A DNA stretch of 64,000 nucleotides from Pontibacter cellulosilyticus. Lineage in GTDB: Bacteria > Bacteroidota > Bacteroidia > Cytophagales > Hymenobacteraceae. Where the stretch lies: the NCBI RefSeq assembly GCF_014306105.1, contig NZ_JACRVF010000001.1, forward strand, positions 1,256,413-1,320,412, read 5' to 3'. Made by a program: the position numbers and the translations under genes. The stretch's first letter is position 1. Each line of letters begins with the position of its first letter. Shown here piece by piece: positions 45,357-54,736 of the stretch. The notes under the pieces are model-generated. The model saw only the letters and a list, made by a program, of their open reading frames with translations, had not been told where the DNA came from and made no database searches.

Positions 45357-45422
45357 CAAATTTCACCAGATCCTATCATTGGATTTATGACAAGGCTTAT
45401 ACTTAAAGATGACATTTATCAG
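45357..45422 (-). promoter_or_regulatory. hemN promoter with tandem FNR-type boxes
   Basis: Minus-strand -7 GAAATTTG (45364 to 45357), the same octamer as at ccoNO. Proximal box ATGAC-AAGG-CTTAT (45387-45400, centre 45393.5; weak right half) and distal box ATGAC-ATTT-ATCAG (45409-45422, centre 45415.5). Spacing again is 36.5 and 22 bp. The predicted transcript starts near 45351, 18 nt before the ATG at 45333. Confidence 0.75.
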
Positions 45423-45611
45423 TAAACGGCCACAGCACCCCTTACACTCAAATTATCTTGGCATTCACGAGGTTTTGCAGCATAACAAGGCATAGTGTGC
45501 CGGATAAGCTGCGTTTATCATACTATGTCTGCCCTGCCTTCCGTATGAACTATAACTATGCGGCTATAGGCGGCAACGCAATGGATAATCAAATTAAAAC
45601 AAACTTAAACT

Positions 45612-46643
45612 ATGACATTAACACTTAAATCACTAAAAGATCAGGTAATTGTAATTACAGGCGCCTCTAGCGGCATTGGGTTAGCAACTGCACTTAAGGC
45701 AGCCAGAAAGGGTGCAAAAGTAGTGCTAGCCTCACGCAACGGTGAGGCTCTTGCTAAGATTGAAGATCAGATAAAACAGGAAGGGGGCCAGGCGATACAT
45801 GTGGTAGCAGATGTCGGACGCGAGGCAGATGTGCACAAAATAGCAGACGCCGCCATCGGCAGATTTGGAGGCTTCGACACTTGGGTAAACGATGCAGGTG
45901 TTTCTATTTACGGCCGCTTAAGTGAGGTTACAGACGAAGACAACCGTCGCCTATTCGACACTAATTTCTGGGGCCTTGTTTATGGTTCGCTTGCAGCTGC
46001 CCAGCACCTAAGATCACGTAACGGTGGTGCTATTATTAATATTGGCAGTGTGCTATCGGATGTAGCCATACCTATACAGGGCATGTACAGCGCCAGCAAA
46101 CATGCCGTAAAAGGCTTTACAGATGCCCTGCGTATGGAGCTGGAAGATGAAAATGCCCCAATCTCGGTTACCCTCATCAAACCGGCTGCCATTAACACAC
46201 CTTACACAGAGCATGCCCGCAATTACATGGACGAAGAGCCTACGCTGCCGCCTCCGGTTTACCAGCCAGACGAAGTCGCAGATGCCATACTTTACGCAGC
46301 TACCCATCCGCAGCGCGACCTCTTTATTGGTGGCGGAGGTAAGATCATGAGCAGCATGAACAAGTACGCACCGAGTGTAATGGATTGGGTTGGAGAGAAC
46401 ATGATGATCGATCAGCAAAAGAAAAAGCAACCTGCACAACACCACGAAGGTTCGCTGCACCATCACGGCCATGATGGCGAGATCTACGGTAACTATGATG
46501 GACATGTGCAGAAGAGCGTGTACACCAGAGCTAAGACACACCCGGTAATCACAGGTGTTGCTATTGCCGCTGCCAGTGCCGCTGCCATTGCATTGCTCGG
46601 CAAAAACAGTTTAAATAAGCTGGACAGGGATCTGACCAAATAA
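45612..46643 (+). CDS. Short-chain dehydrogenase/reductase with His-rich tail and C-terminal hydrophobic segment
   Basis: 343 aa. SDR core (1-about 260): cofactor motif TGASSGIG, NDAGVS, catalytic Ser in INIGSVLSD, and YSASKHAVKG (Tyr-x3-Lys). Substrate unknown. Beyond the core is a histidine-rich stretch (HHEGSLHHHGHDGE) that could bind metal, and a terminal hydrophobic segment (VITGVAIAAASAAAIALLG) that probably anchors the enzyme at the membrane. This tail is seen in a subset of SDR proteins of stress or biofilm context; role here not known. Monocistronic, ending in a very strong terminator. Confidence 0.88.
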   Translation: MTLTLKSLKDQVIVITGASSGIGLATALKAARKGAKVVLASRNGEALAKIEDQIKQEGGQAIHVVADVGREADVHKIADAAIGRFGGFDTWVNDAGVSIYGRLSEVTDEDNRRLFDTNFWGLVYGSLAAAQHLRSRNGGAIINIGSVLSDVAIPIQGMYSASKHAVKGFTDALRMELEDENAPISVTLIKPAAINTPYTEHARNYMDEEPTLPPPVYQPDEVADAILYAATHPQRDLFIGGGGKIMSSMNKYAPSVMDWVGENMMIDQQKKKQPAQHHEGSLHHHGHDGEIYGNYDGHVQKSVYTRAKTHPVITGVAIAAASAAAIALLGKNSLNKLDRDLTK

Positions 46644-46705
46644 AAAGTATAAACCATAAAAAAAGCGCTCTGAGTATAGAGCGCTTTTTTTATGGTTTAT
46701 ACTTT
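46643..46705. terminator. Very long bidirectional terminator
   Basis: Arms of about 27 bp (AAAGTATAAACCATAAAA... and ...TTTTATGGTTTATACTTT, with GCGCTC/GAGCGC at the top) around loop TGAGTATA. It serves the converging SDR and MBL genes. The arm ends carry the iterated word AAGTATAA. Confidence 0.92.
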
Positions 46706-46706
46706 A

Positions 46707-47591
46707 CTAGAACAGCTGCAGCTGGTTATCTGCTACTGAAGTTTTGCCTTTGGCTGTTCTGGCTTTTGCTTTTACCGTTGGCTTTTGCTCAAAAGGTATG
46801 GCTGGTTCTATATCAATGTCATTGCTGCTGGATATTCTGAACACCTTCGTTTCTTCGTAGCGAGAGGCCACAACTACTTTCGTTCCGGTTGCATGCTCAG
46901 TAAACAGATCCTCTACCAGCTTAGGGCAATTATTGTTCTTGGAAAGGTGCGCCAGCAACACATGACTCATATGCTCCGGTTTGTACGCTGTAAACAGGTT
47001 TAGTGCCTGCCTGTTAGACAGGTGCCCTTTGCCTCCGCTGATTCTCCTTTTCAGATGGTAAGGGTAATAGCCTTCTGCCAACATCACTTCGTCATAATTA
47101 GCTTCCAGAATAGCTGCATGGCATTGGCTGAAGTAATGTATCAACTGCTCACAGGGTGCTCCAATATCTGTAAACACACCAACTTTTGTTCCCTGGTAGG
47201 ATATCACAAAGCTATAGGGGTCTATCGCATCGTGCAGTTTGGGGAATCCAATAATCTCTAGGTTACCTATTGTTACCGGCACCTGTGCATGAAAAGTCTC
47301 TACCGGAAAATTAACTTCTTCAAACCTGGCCCTGCGCAGTGTGTGGGGAGTAATGTACACCAGCAGCTGGTACTTCTTCGCCAGCACAGGTATTCCTTTG
47401 ATATGATCAGAATGCTCATGGGAAACGAAAATGGCCTTTACCTTGCTCATCGAGAGCTCAAGTCGTGCCATCCGTCTTTCTGTCTCGCGGCAGGAGATGC
47501 CGGCATCCACCAGTATGGCTTCCTGATCGTTACCGATGTAATAACAGTTGCCGTTGCTGCCGGAGTTAAGTGATGTAATTTGTAAATGCAT
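46707..47591 (-). CDS. MBL-fold metallohydrolase, YycJ/WalJ-like
   Basis: 294 aa. The metallo-beta-lactamase fold is shown by SLNSGSNGNCYYIG, VDAGISCRETERRM and the zinc motif FVSHEHSDHIKG, followed by LHDAIDPYSFVIS and VLLAHLSKNNNCP. The family includes WalJ/YycJ, a putative nuclease or phosphodiesterase linked to cell-wall signalling and DNA repair in Gram-positives; Bacteroidota versions are uncharacterised. The C-terminal tail (KPTVKAKARTAKGKTS) is basic and probably disordered. Confidence 0.85.
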   Translation of the reverse strand: MHLQITSLNSGSNGNCYYIGNDQEAILVDAGISCRETERRMARLELSMSKVKAIFVSHEHSDHIKGIPVLAKKYQLLVYITPHTLRRARFEEVNFPVETFHAQVPVTIGNLEIIGFPKLHDAIDPYSFVISYQGTKVGVFTDIGAPCEQLIHYFSQCHAAILEANYDEVMLAEGYYPYHLKRRISGGKGHLSNRQALNLFTAYKPEHMSHVLLAHLSKNNNCPKLVEDLFTEHATGTKVVVASRYEETKVFRISSSNDIDIEPAIPFEQKPTVKAKARTAKGKTSVADNQLQLF

Positions 47592-47780
47592 GTTAAGACA
47601 AAGAGAGCAGACACCAAATTAGCTGCTGCCCATATGATTTAAAGTTAATGATGGTTCAGGAAGATTCAAAAGTAAATCCCCTTAAAGCAAACATTTACTT
47701 AAACAAGATATTAAATGGTGCTTATTCCAAACTGAATGAACTGTACAGCTAACTACAAATACCGGTTTGAGGTTCAGGAA

Positions 47781-49469
47781 CTATAGCTTTATTATTTTTT
47801 TAACTATTGATCTGTTATTATCTGTCACTTTCAGCAGATATACACCTGATTTAAGATTTGAAAAGTCAAGTGTTCTTTTAACATTTTGAGGAAGGAAGGT
47901 CTCCTCGATAACATTTTCTACAGGAACACCATTAAGCGAGAATAGACTAATAAAGATTCTGGCAAGTGAATTAACTTGGAAAGATATATCGAGGTAGGAT
48001 AATGTTGGTACTGGGAATACTTCTACATGTTCAAAATTAACATCTGCAGCATTTCTTAAAACAGTGGTATTATTCATTCTGTAACTTTGGTTAGTAGTCC
48101 AGAGAAGCTCATTTGAATTTGAATTTACAGATCCGGTGCCTGGGGAGTTTAATTGATGCTTAACAAAATGTAGTTTGGTCACATTTCCATCGTCACGGGT
48201 TCCAATAACATAAAATTCTTCTTTGTCTATGCTGCCATCTGTTAAGCCATTCTTATTTAAAAATACAGGATATCGTAATGCAGAGCTGCCCCAGCCTGCC
48301 GCTGAATAAATTATTTCTCTCTCAGACCAGTTTATAAGGTCCCCTGAGTATCGGAATGCCACTTGTAGTGTATTATCCTGGTTAATATACTCTTCCACTG
48401 CAATAAAATCGTTTGTGCTCTCATTGAACCTTGCTACTGTAAACCGTATTGTGTTCTTGTCATTAGTAATAACCGGTTTGTTTGCCGGCCCCCGAACAGT
48501 AAAGTAACTATCTATTTTGTCTTTTGTGTATCCTTCTGGCAGTGCTGCAATCCATTCTTTGCCTGACCATGTCTGATATCGTTGCGGTACGATAGCATCC
48601 TCCTGTTTAACACGAATGAGTTTAACACCACCTGTACCATCCATAGATGCGTCAATCACATAAATGTAAATATAACCATCGTGAATTATGGAAGAGGGGT
48701 GGCGTAACCCCTGAGATAGCTGTTCACCATCAGCGGAGACGTAACCTGCAGATGGCCACGCAACGGGACCTATGTCATTAAAATATTGCGCACTTAAACT
48801 AGAGTCTTGTTTCATGCTAGCCCAGTTGCCATTTAAGAATCCGAAGTACGCTTCCCAGCAGTCTGCATAAGGTGTACCTCCGGAATAAGTATCTGGATTA
48901 CTGCTGTTAATTACGAAACCAGGCCTTACCGTATTCTGATATAAGAAATCATAGATCTTTTCATTCTTATTCTCCCCGTGGCTCAGGGCAAAAACAATAT
49001 TCCCTCCATTTTGGCCATTAATGATATGAGCAGAAAAAACGCCATTATAATTTCGCCTCCAGTGATGGTTTTGCCAGGAGTTCCGGTAAATATGTTTTGT
49101 ACTCGCAAGAAACGCTGGATCATAAAATCGTTGCCACCAATGTGACGAGGATGTGGCGTAAAACCTAGGTTTGGAATCTCTTCTGTTGATCTTTATTTTA
49201 TCATTGGCAGGTACTGCTAAGTTCTGACTGTGATACCAGACAGTTGAGAAGAAAGTAGTAGAAATAACCATAAAACCACTATGCTGAGGTAAAATTACTG
49301 GTGGAGCTTCATTCCAGAGTTTTAAGTCCTTGGCTTTGTTTTCGAAAAAGGTATTGTATGTGGATTGATTATATATTACTGTATCGTTATGCTGAGATCT
49401 TACCGCAAAGCCACTCAACAACAGCAAAACAGAAAAGTAATATTTTACATACCAGGTCTTCATAGGCAC
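47781..49469 (-). CDS. T9SS-exported protein with C-terminal sorting domain, possible glycosyl-hydrolase-like propeller
   Basis: 562 aa. Signal segment WYVKYYFSVLLLLSGFAVRSQ. The body has repeated short strands and motifs such as GGTPYADCWEAYFGFLNG, LRHPSSIIHDGYIYIYVID and YSGDLINWSEREI, in the style of five-bladed propeller glycosidases (GH43-like), but I cannot identify catalytic acids. The final about 75 residues are a type IX sorting domain (VEVFPVPTLSYLDISFQV... LKSGVYLLKVTDNN... IVKKIIKL). Probably secreted and surface-attached. It lies just before the glycan cluster. Confidence 0.8.
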   Translation of the reverse strand: MPMKTWYVKYYFSVLLLLSGFAVRSQHNDTVIYNQSTYNTFFENKAKDLKLWNEAPPVILPQHSGFMVISTTFFSTVWYHSQNLAVPANDKIKINRRDSKPRFYATSSSHWWQRFYDPAFLASTKHIYRNSWQNHHWRRNYNGVFSAHIINGQNGGNIVFALSHGENKNEKIYDFLYQNTVRPGFVINSSNPDTYSGGTPYADCWEAYFGFLNGNWASMKQDSSLSAQYFNDIGPVAWPSAGYVSADGEQLSQGLRHPSSIIHDGYIYIYVIDASMDGTGGVKLIRVKQEDAIVPQRYQTWSGKEWIAALPEGYTKDKIDSYFTVRGPANKPVITNDKNTIRFTVARFNESTNDFIAVEEYINQDNTLQVAFRYSGDLINWSEREIIYSAAGWGSSALRYPVFLNKNGLTDGSIDKEEFYVIGTRDDGNVTKLHFVKHQLNSPGTGSVNSNSNELLWTTNQSYRMNNTTVLRNAADVNFEHVEVFPVPTLSYLDISFQVNSLARIFISLFSLNGVPVENVIEETFLPQNVKRTLDFSNLKSGVYLLKVTDNNRSIVKKIIKL

Positions 49470-49716
49470 TATTATCTAAATAGTACCATATACATATAAT
49501 ATTAAATTAATGATTCATACTATTATCAAAATATCTTCATATTAATATAGAAGTTGAACTGAATTTAAACGTATAAAAAACAATATATTCAACATCAATA
49601 CTTGAGTAATTATAGTATAAATTTTGTACTAATGGTCTATTAATGAACATCCAAATAGTCAGAGAATAGCTGTTTAGGATAAGCAGGAATATGGCTGGAT
49701 AACAAGAAAAATACCT

Positions 49717-49724
49717 TAATTTTG
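49717..49724 (+). promoter_or_regulatory. Putative -7 element for the O-antigen-ligase-like gene
   Basis: TAATTTTG fits the TAnnTTTG Bacteroidota -7 consensus and lies 20 bp before the ATG at 49744. No clear -33 element is visible. Confidence 0.35.
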
Positions 49725-49743
49725 GGAATTATATAGACACGCT

Positions 49744-50991
49744 ATGAGCAGACAGGAAACGATATTACTTTCTTTATTTACCTTATTTTTCGCTACTCTA
49801 TACTTTTCACAAATTAATGCTATCAATTTTGCGATAGCTGGGATATTAGTAATTTATACTTTCTCGGTTGGCACGCTAAAAGAAAAAATTGCCTTAGTAA
49901 AAGAACGGAAGTATATACAGTGGGCGCTAATCTTTTTTATTTTACTTATAGTAAGTGCATTGTTATCTGAAAACTTTGCAAAAGGCCTGCACTATTTAAA
50001 ACTAAGGATTCCACTTCTTGTATTCCCCTTAAGTATTGGACTGCTAAATCTGAGGCCTGCTTTCAAAGAAAAGTTGTTATCGAGTTTTGCTTTAACAACT
50101 GTTGGAGTATGTGTGGCTTGCTTGCTTTACGGCATCTACAACTATACTTCTAATAACCAAACAGACGCCCTTTACAACGACAACTTTACTTCTCTCCTAG
50201 AGCAGCAATCTGTTTACATTGCTCTGCTGATAAACTTTGCAATATTTATAATCGGATATCAGGTTGTTTACAAAAGAACAACATATCCTTTCATACTTAC
50301 AGTGGGGGGTATTTTTCTGTTATTTATTACCTACCTTTTAGGAAGCAGGATAAACATTGGAGTGCTGGCTATTGTAATTGTAGGCTTTGGATTTTATTAT
50401 CTTATAAGCAACAAAAAGCTTCTGGAAATTGCAACTCTTTGTTTAGGTTTGATAATGGCTGGCGTTATTATCTACAAAGTACAGCCCCAGATGCTTAACA
50501 GGTTTAAAGAGCTTACTTATAACAAGTATGAGTATAGCCATATGGGGGCAGAAAGCCACTATGGGATGGAGCTAACGGAAGACCAATGGAATGGAGCAAA
50601 CTTCCGGCTTGCTGCATGGCGCTGTGGGTGGGAAATATTTACTGAGAATCCTGTTGTGGGAGTGGGCCTTGGAGACAAAAAGGACAAACTCTTTTCTAAA
50701 TATGAGCAAAAAGATTTTCGTTTTGCCATTGAAACAGGTAAAAATGTGCACAGCAATTATTTAGATGTTCTGTACGGATTAGGGATTATAGGCTTTGCCA
50801 TATTTGTTTTCACTTGGGTGATATTACCCTTTATGCATGCGTTTAAGAATAAGAATTGGCTGGCGGTAGTCTTTATCTTTACGCTTGCCTGTGCATGGGT
50901 AACAGAGATATACTTTGACAGAAGCTTAGGCGGTATGGTAGCTGGCTTCTTTATCCCGTTTATACTTATTGCCGGGAAAGAAAAAGAATAA
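49744..50991 (+). CDS. O-antigen ligase/polymerase family membrane protein (Wzy_C)
   Basis: 415 aa, about eleven hydrophobic segments. The family's periplasmic loop appears at about 285-345: NFRLAAWRCGWEIFTENPVVGVGLGDKKD and GKNVHSNYLDVLYGLGIIG, with the conserved Arg and His of WaaL/Wzy-type proteins. It joins polymer or O-antigen chains to lipid A core, or polymerises repeats; sequence does not separate the two. It is convergent with the export genes. Confidence 0.88.
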   Translation: MSRQETILLSLFTLFFATLYFSQINAINFAIAGILVIYTFSVGTLKEKIALVKERKYIQWALIFFILLIVSALLSENFAKGLHYLKLRIPLLVFPLSIGLLNLRPAFKEKLLSSFALTTVGVCVACLLYGIYNYTSNNQTDALYNDNFTSLLEQQSVYIALLINFAIFIIGYQVVYKRTTYPFILTVGGIFLLFITYLLGSRINIGVLAIVIVGFGFYYLISNKKLLEIATLCLGLIMAGVIIYKVQPQMLNRFKELTYNKYEYSHMGAESHYGMELTEDQWNGANFRLAAWRCGWEIFTENPVVGVGLGDKKDKLFSKYEQKDFRFAIETGKNVHSNYLDVLYGLGIIGFAIFVFTWVILPFMHAFKNKNWLAVVFIFTLACAWVTEIYFDRSLGGMVAGFFIPFILIAGKEKE

Positions 50992-51016
50992 AAAAGGACA
51001 ACCTATTGGTTGTCCT
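50991..51016 (-). terminator. Terminator overlapping the end of the ABC ATPase gene
   Basis: AGGACAACC (50995-51003) and GGTTGTCCT (51008-51016) pair over 4 nt. On the minus strand the right arm is the last codons of the ATPase gene and its stop lies in the loop, followed by a TTTTTT run. Confidence 0.85.
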
Positions 51017-51755
51017 CTATATACTTACTTATTGCTACTTCAGTATCTCCAAAGTAAACCAGCTCACCTTGTTTCATAAAGGCTGCTCTGCTGCAGTACT
51101 GCCTGATCACATCCATGGAGTGACTAACCAGGATCACAGTTCTTCCCTTAATCCATGAGCTTTCGAATACCTTTATCGCCTTTTCCTGAAACTTAGCATC
51201 CCCTACTGCGAAGATCTCATCCAGGAACATTATGTCTGCGCCTGCTTTAACAGCAATAGAAAAACCTAAACGGGCAACCATACCCGAAGAAAAGAATTTG
51301 ATTTTTGTATCAACAAACCCTTCGAGTTCAGCAAATTCGATAATCTCATCAAATATAGCGTCAATCTCTTTAATCTTTAGACCAAGAACAGATCCGGATA
51401 CATAAACGTTTTCCCTGGCTGTTAACTCATGGCTCATGCCTACGCCAAGGTTCATTAACATAGTAGACCCTGTTACATTAATGTAGCCACTATCAGTTGA
51501 ATAAACACCAGCTAAGAGCTTAACTAATGTAGATTTGCCTGAACCATTTCTTCCTAATAAACCAATGCACTCCCCTTGCATGATCTCCATAGACATGGTT
51601 TTAAGGGCAGGTACATATTTAGTTTTAGGCGGATTAAATAAATTAAATAGTCTATGTTTTACTGTATTATGACTATCCTCTGAAATTTGAAAAGTCTTAC
51701 AGATATTCCTCGCCTTAATAGCAACCGCACGATCAACTGTAGTAGTGTTTTCCAT
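51003..51755 (-). CDS. Polysaccharide ABC exporter ATPase (Wzt/KpsT-like)
   Basis: 250 aa. Walker A GRNGSGKST, signature FFSSGMVARLGFS, Walker B IMFLDEIFAVGD and switch His in VSHSMD. This is the polysaccharide/teichoic-acid exporter subfamily. It lacks the C-terminal carbohydrate-recognition domain of Wzt, so export probably does not depend on a terminal cap. It pairs with the permease immediately upstream (6 bp gap) to move lipid-linked glycan across the inner membrane. Confidence 0.93.
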   Translation of the reverse strand: MENTTTVDRAVAIKARNICKTFQISEDSHNTVKHRLFNLFNPPKTKYVPALKTMSMEIMQGECIGLLGRNGSGKSTLVKLLAGVYSTDSGYINVTGSTMLMNLGVGMSHELTARENVYVSGSVLGLKIKEIDAIFDEIIEFAELEGFVDTKIKFFSSGMVARLGFSIAVKAGADIMFLDEIFAVGDAKFQEKAIKVFESSWIKGRTVILVSHSMDVIRQYCSRAAFMKQGELVYFGDTEVAISKYIEDNQ

Positions 51756-51761
51756 AATAAA

Positions 51762-52556
51762 TTAAAGCTTTTCAGCAGCTTTAGAACCAAGTTTGTTTAG
51801 AAGTATGAGACCAATAAAGAATAAAATTAAGGCATATAATATATCAAACCAAAGCAACTCATAGTTTGGATTCACTCCTTGCATTAATACTCTACGTGCA
51901 TTAATAATTATACCTGCAATAGGATTACCAAATTCAAATGCAGGAAGAGCCTCTTTAAACAGAGAGTGTTTATAAAAAATAGGAGACAAGAAAAATAGGA
52001 AAGTAGTGAAAACCTGCCATATTTGAGTAACATCCTTTGCTATAATGTATAGACAAGATAGAATTAGCGACACTCCTAAAGACAATATGAACAAGTTAAG
52101 AAACAGCACAATAATCCATATACTATTAAGATTCATACCATTTGAAGCAGGTTCAATAAGATTATAGAAGATTATAAACATTAGTAAATTAAAAAAGAAA
52201 CCAATGCTGTTACTTAAGAGTGTAGATATATAGATCTCTAATTTATTCATGTTACTGTACTCATACAGGTACTTCTTTGTATTTAGTATTTGTACTGTTC
52301 CAGATGTACTCTCTACAAAGAAGTTCCACAAAATCAGTCCAATGAAAATATATGAAGCAAATGCAGGAACATCAGAGCTTAATATAGTTTTGAAAACAAT
52401 GTAATAAATAGTTACATCTACGATGGGTTTAAGAAGTGCCCAAAATAGGCCCAGTTTGTTCTCATAATAACGCAACTTAAATTCAATTTTAGCTAATAGC
52501 CATAATCTTTCTGATTTATTAGATCTTATAAACCAGTTATTTAGTACTTGTAACAT
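51762..52556 (-). CDS. Polysaccharide ABC exporter permease (Wzm/ABC-2 type)
   Basis: 264 aa with six hydrophobic segments. RSNKSERLWLLAKIEFKLRYYENKLGLFWALLKP is the amphipathic N-terminal helix typical of this family, followed by the first membrane helix, and SPIFYKHSLF is the conserved reentrant region. It forms a dimeric channel with the neighbouring ATPase. Confidence 0.92.
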   Translation of the reverse strand: MLQVLNNWFIRSNKSERLWLLAKIEFKLRYYENKLGLFWALLKPIVDVTIYYIVFKTILSSDVPAFASYIFIGLILWNFFVESTSGTVQILNTKKYLYEYSNMNKLEIYISTLLSNSIGFFFNLLMFIIFYNLIEPASNGMNLNSIWIIVLFLNLFILSLGVSLILSCLYIIAKDVTQIWQVFTTFLFFLSPIFYKHSLFKEALPAFEFGNPIAGIIINARRVLMQGVNPNYELLWFDILYALILFFIGLILLNKLGSKAAEKL

Positions 52557-52561
52557 TTATT

Positions 52562-54736
52562 TTAGGCCTTAAATTTATTGTAAATATGAATTGCTTTCTT
52601 CCTTAAATAAGGTTGTTGTTTGATGAACGTAAATAATTTGCGAATTAACTTAATTTTATAAAAACTGCCACTATATAGTTGATAATCTATAGTTGGATTA
52701 TTAACTATATAACCAGGCCCGTTTGCATTTAAAAGATTCGTTATTTCTACAGCATAAATACTATAAAATTCACGATGCTTATCAGCTAACAGTTGATATA
52801 GATACCTTTGGTTCTCATGATTAAAGCCTCGAGCCATAGAGTCTTTTCTTACCCTATACATAAATAGTACCTCAGGTATAACAACTCCTCTGAAACCCTG
52901 TTTAACCATACTTATCACACTATCATAGTCTTCCATACCATATATAAACTTTTTATCATTGAGTCCTGCAATAAGAAAAGAGGTCCTATTGTAAACAAGG
53001 CCGCTTGAATTGATCATATTATGGTAAAGTAAGTATGGTGGTTCTGGGTTAAATGATGGCCATATACCATTTGCACCATCAAAGTACTGTACCCAACTAC
53101 CTACAAAATGCACATTCGCTTTTCTGGTCAATATTGATATAGCACGAGCATAATACTCTGGATCTACAACATCATCAGCATCTAAAAAAGCAAGGAACCT
53201 ACCTTTAGCTAATCTTGCTCCAGTATTTCTTGCCTCTGCTAAGCCAGAATTAACCTGTGAAGAAACAATTATATTCTCTTTTGATGACAATGATTTAAGA
53301 ACACTTAAGCTTTGTTGGTCATCACTACCATCATCTACTATAATAATTTCAATTTCTTTATGCTTTGATGAAAGTATAGATTCAACAGTTTCATTGATGA
53401 ATTTGCCCATATTGTAGAAAGGGACCACAACAGAAAGTAGTAAAGACTGCTCTTCTTGGAAATCCACCTCTCTTTTAGGAGCAACAGCTCCTATTTCTCG
53501 GGTAAATTTATAATTAGTTTCATCACTTATTTTTTGAGTGTGGTTTTCTATTATTCCTAGCTTATCTTCATAATAAGCCTGTGGATCACATTTATTGGCT
53601 ACAGTAACTGCAGCATTATCTCCTATTTCTTTTATTCTTAATTCGTCTAAATTAAATATAGTTCTTAATTTATTTAAAAAGGAATCATAGTCATCATGAT
53701 CGAAAAGAAACCCATTTAATTCATCTACAATTAACTCCTTATGCCCACCTTGGTTAGAAGCAAGAATAATTTTTTTACTAGACATACACTCTAAAACGGT
53801 ATATGGGAGATTGTCTACAGTACTCGGAACTATAACAACCTTTGCAGAACTAATCTCTTCCTTTACTTCATCGGGTGATAAAAGGCCTTTAATTTCAAGT
53901 AATCCTTTAGATAAATAATCTGCATAATTTTCTTCTATGTATTCCCCCATCGTACACTTTTTTGCATGATAGTAGAAGTTATTGTCTCCTATTAGTTGTA
54001 GCTTATATTTTAGGCCGCTTTGCCAAATATTTTTAAAATATCTTAAAGTTTCTAGAATTCCCTTAGAAGGAGACAACTTAGCTAGAAACACAACTTTGTT
54101 CTCCTGAACAATACATTCATTGGGTTCAGAAGCGAAGAAAGGATTATGAATTACATGAATGTCACGATCTATCTGCATTCTATCATGCAGGCAGTCAACA
54201 AGATATTGGCTTGGAGATATACAAACATCGGCTGCAACGATGCAATACTTCTCCATTTCCCCTATCCAAAAATAGGGGAGCTTGTAAGTATTAATGTGAT
54301 TATATTCAAAGTAAAGAAATGAAGGAGCATGGCAAGTAATGACTACTTTCATGTCCTTATATAAACTTTCACCTAGATTTTTCCTTTGTAGTAGGTAATA
54401 TGCTATTCCATTATATTCTTGTGCTTCTATCCAATCAGGGACACCTTCTTTTTCAGCAAATAGTTTTACTATTTCTGCAAAGGAATAGCTAATCATTGTT
54501 TCATACCCCAAATAGGAAGAAGTATCTGAAAAATAAGGTGAAAACTCAATGACTCTTACACCAAATCTGTCCTCCACAGCATAACTCTGCACATACCTAT
54601 TAGGGAGGAAAATAGTAACATTGTTGCCATTTAGCTTTAGTACCTGACTCCAGTGCTTACAGTACGTACCGATTCCTCCTCCAAATTGTGGTGGTAGTTC
54701 AGTAGTGAGTAACCAATAATTTATTTTTTGCTCCAT
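52562..54736 (-). CDS. Bifunctional glycosyltransferase, GT4 then GT2
   Basis: 724 aa. Residues 1-about 405 form a GT4 (GT-B) transferase: TTELPPQFGGGIGTYCKHW, VVFLAKLSPSKGILETLRYF, VVIVPSTVDNLPYTVLECMSS. Residues about 430-660 are a GT2 (GT-A) transferase: LSVVVPFYNMGKFINETVES, IIIVDDGSDD and metal-binding FLDADDVVD. Cytoplasmic side of the inner membrane; sugars not deducible. Its order is the reverse of the next gene's. It overlaps the end of that gene by 16 bp. Confidence 0.9.
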   Translation of the reverse strand: MEQKINYWLLTTELPPQFGGGIGTYCKHWSQVLKLNGNNVTIFLPNRYVQSYAVEDRFGVRVIEFSPYFSDTSSYLGYETMISYSFAEIVKLFAEKEGVPDWIEAQEYNGIAYYLLQRKNLGESLYKDMKVVITCHAPSFLYFEYNHINTYKLPYFWIGEMEKYCIVAADVCISPSQYLVDCLHDRMQIDRDIHVIHNPFFASEPNECIVQENKVVFLAKLSPSKGILETLRYFKNIWQSGLKYKLQLIGDNNFYYHAKKCTMGEYIEENYADYLSKGLLEIKGLLSPDEVKEEISSAKVVIVPSTVDNLPYTVLECMSSKKIILASNQGGHKELIVDELNGFLFDHDDYDSFLNKLRTIFNLDELRIKEIGDNAAVTVANKCDPQAYYEDKLGIIENHTQKISDETNYKFTREIGAVAPKREVDFQEEQSLLLSVVVPFYNMGKFINETVESILSSKHKEIEIIIVDDGSDDQQSLSVLKSLSSKENIIVSSQVNSGLAEARNTGARLAKGRFLAFLDADDVVDPEYYARAISILTRKANVHFVGSWVQYFDGANGIWPSFNPEPPYLLYHNMINSSGLVYNRTSFLIAGLNDKKFIYGMEDYDSVISMVKQGFRGVVIPEVLFMYRVRKDSMARGFNHENQRYLYQLLADKHREFYSIYAVEITNLLNANGPGYIVNNPTIDYQLYSGSFYKIKLIRKLFTFIKQQPYLRKKAIHIYNKFKA

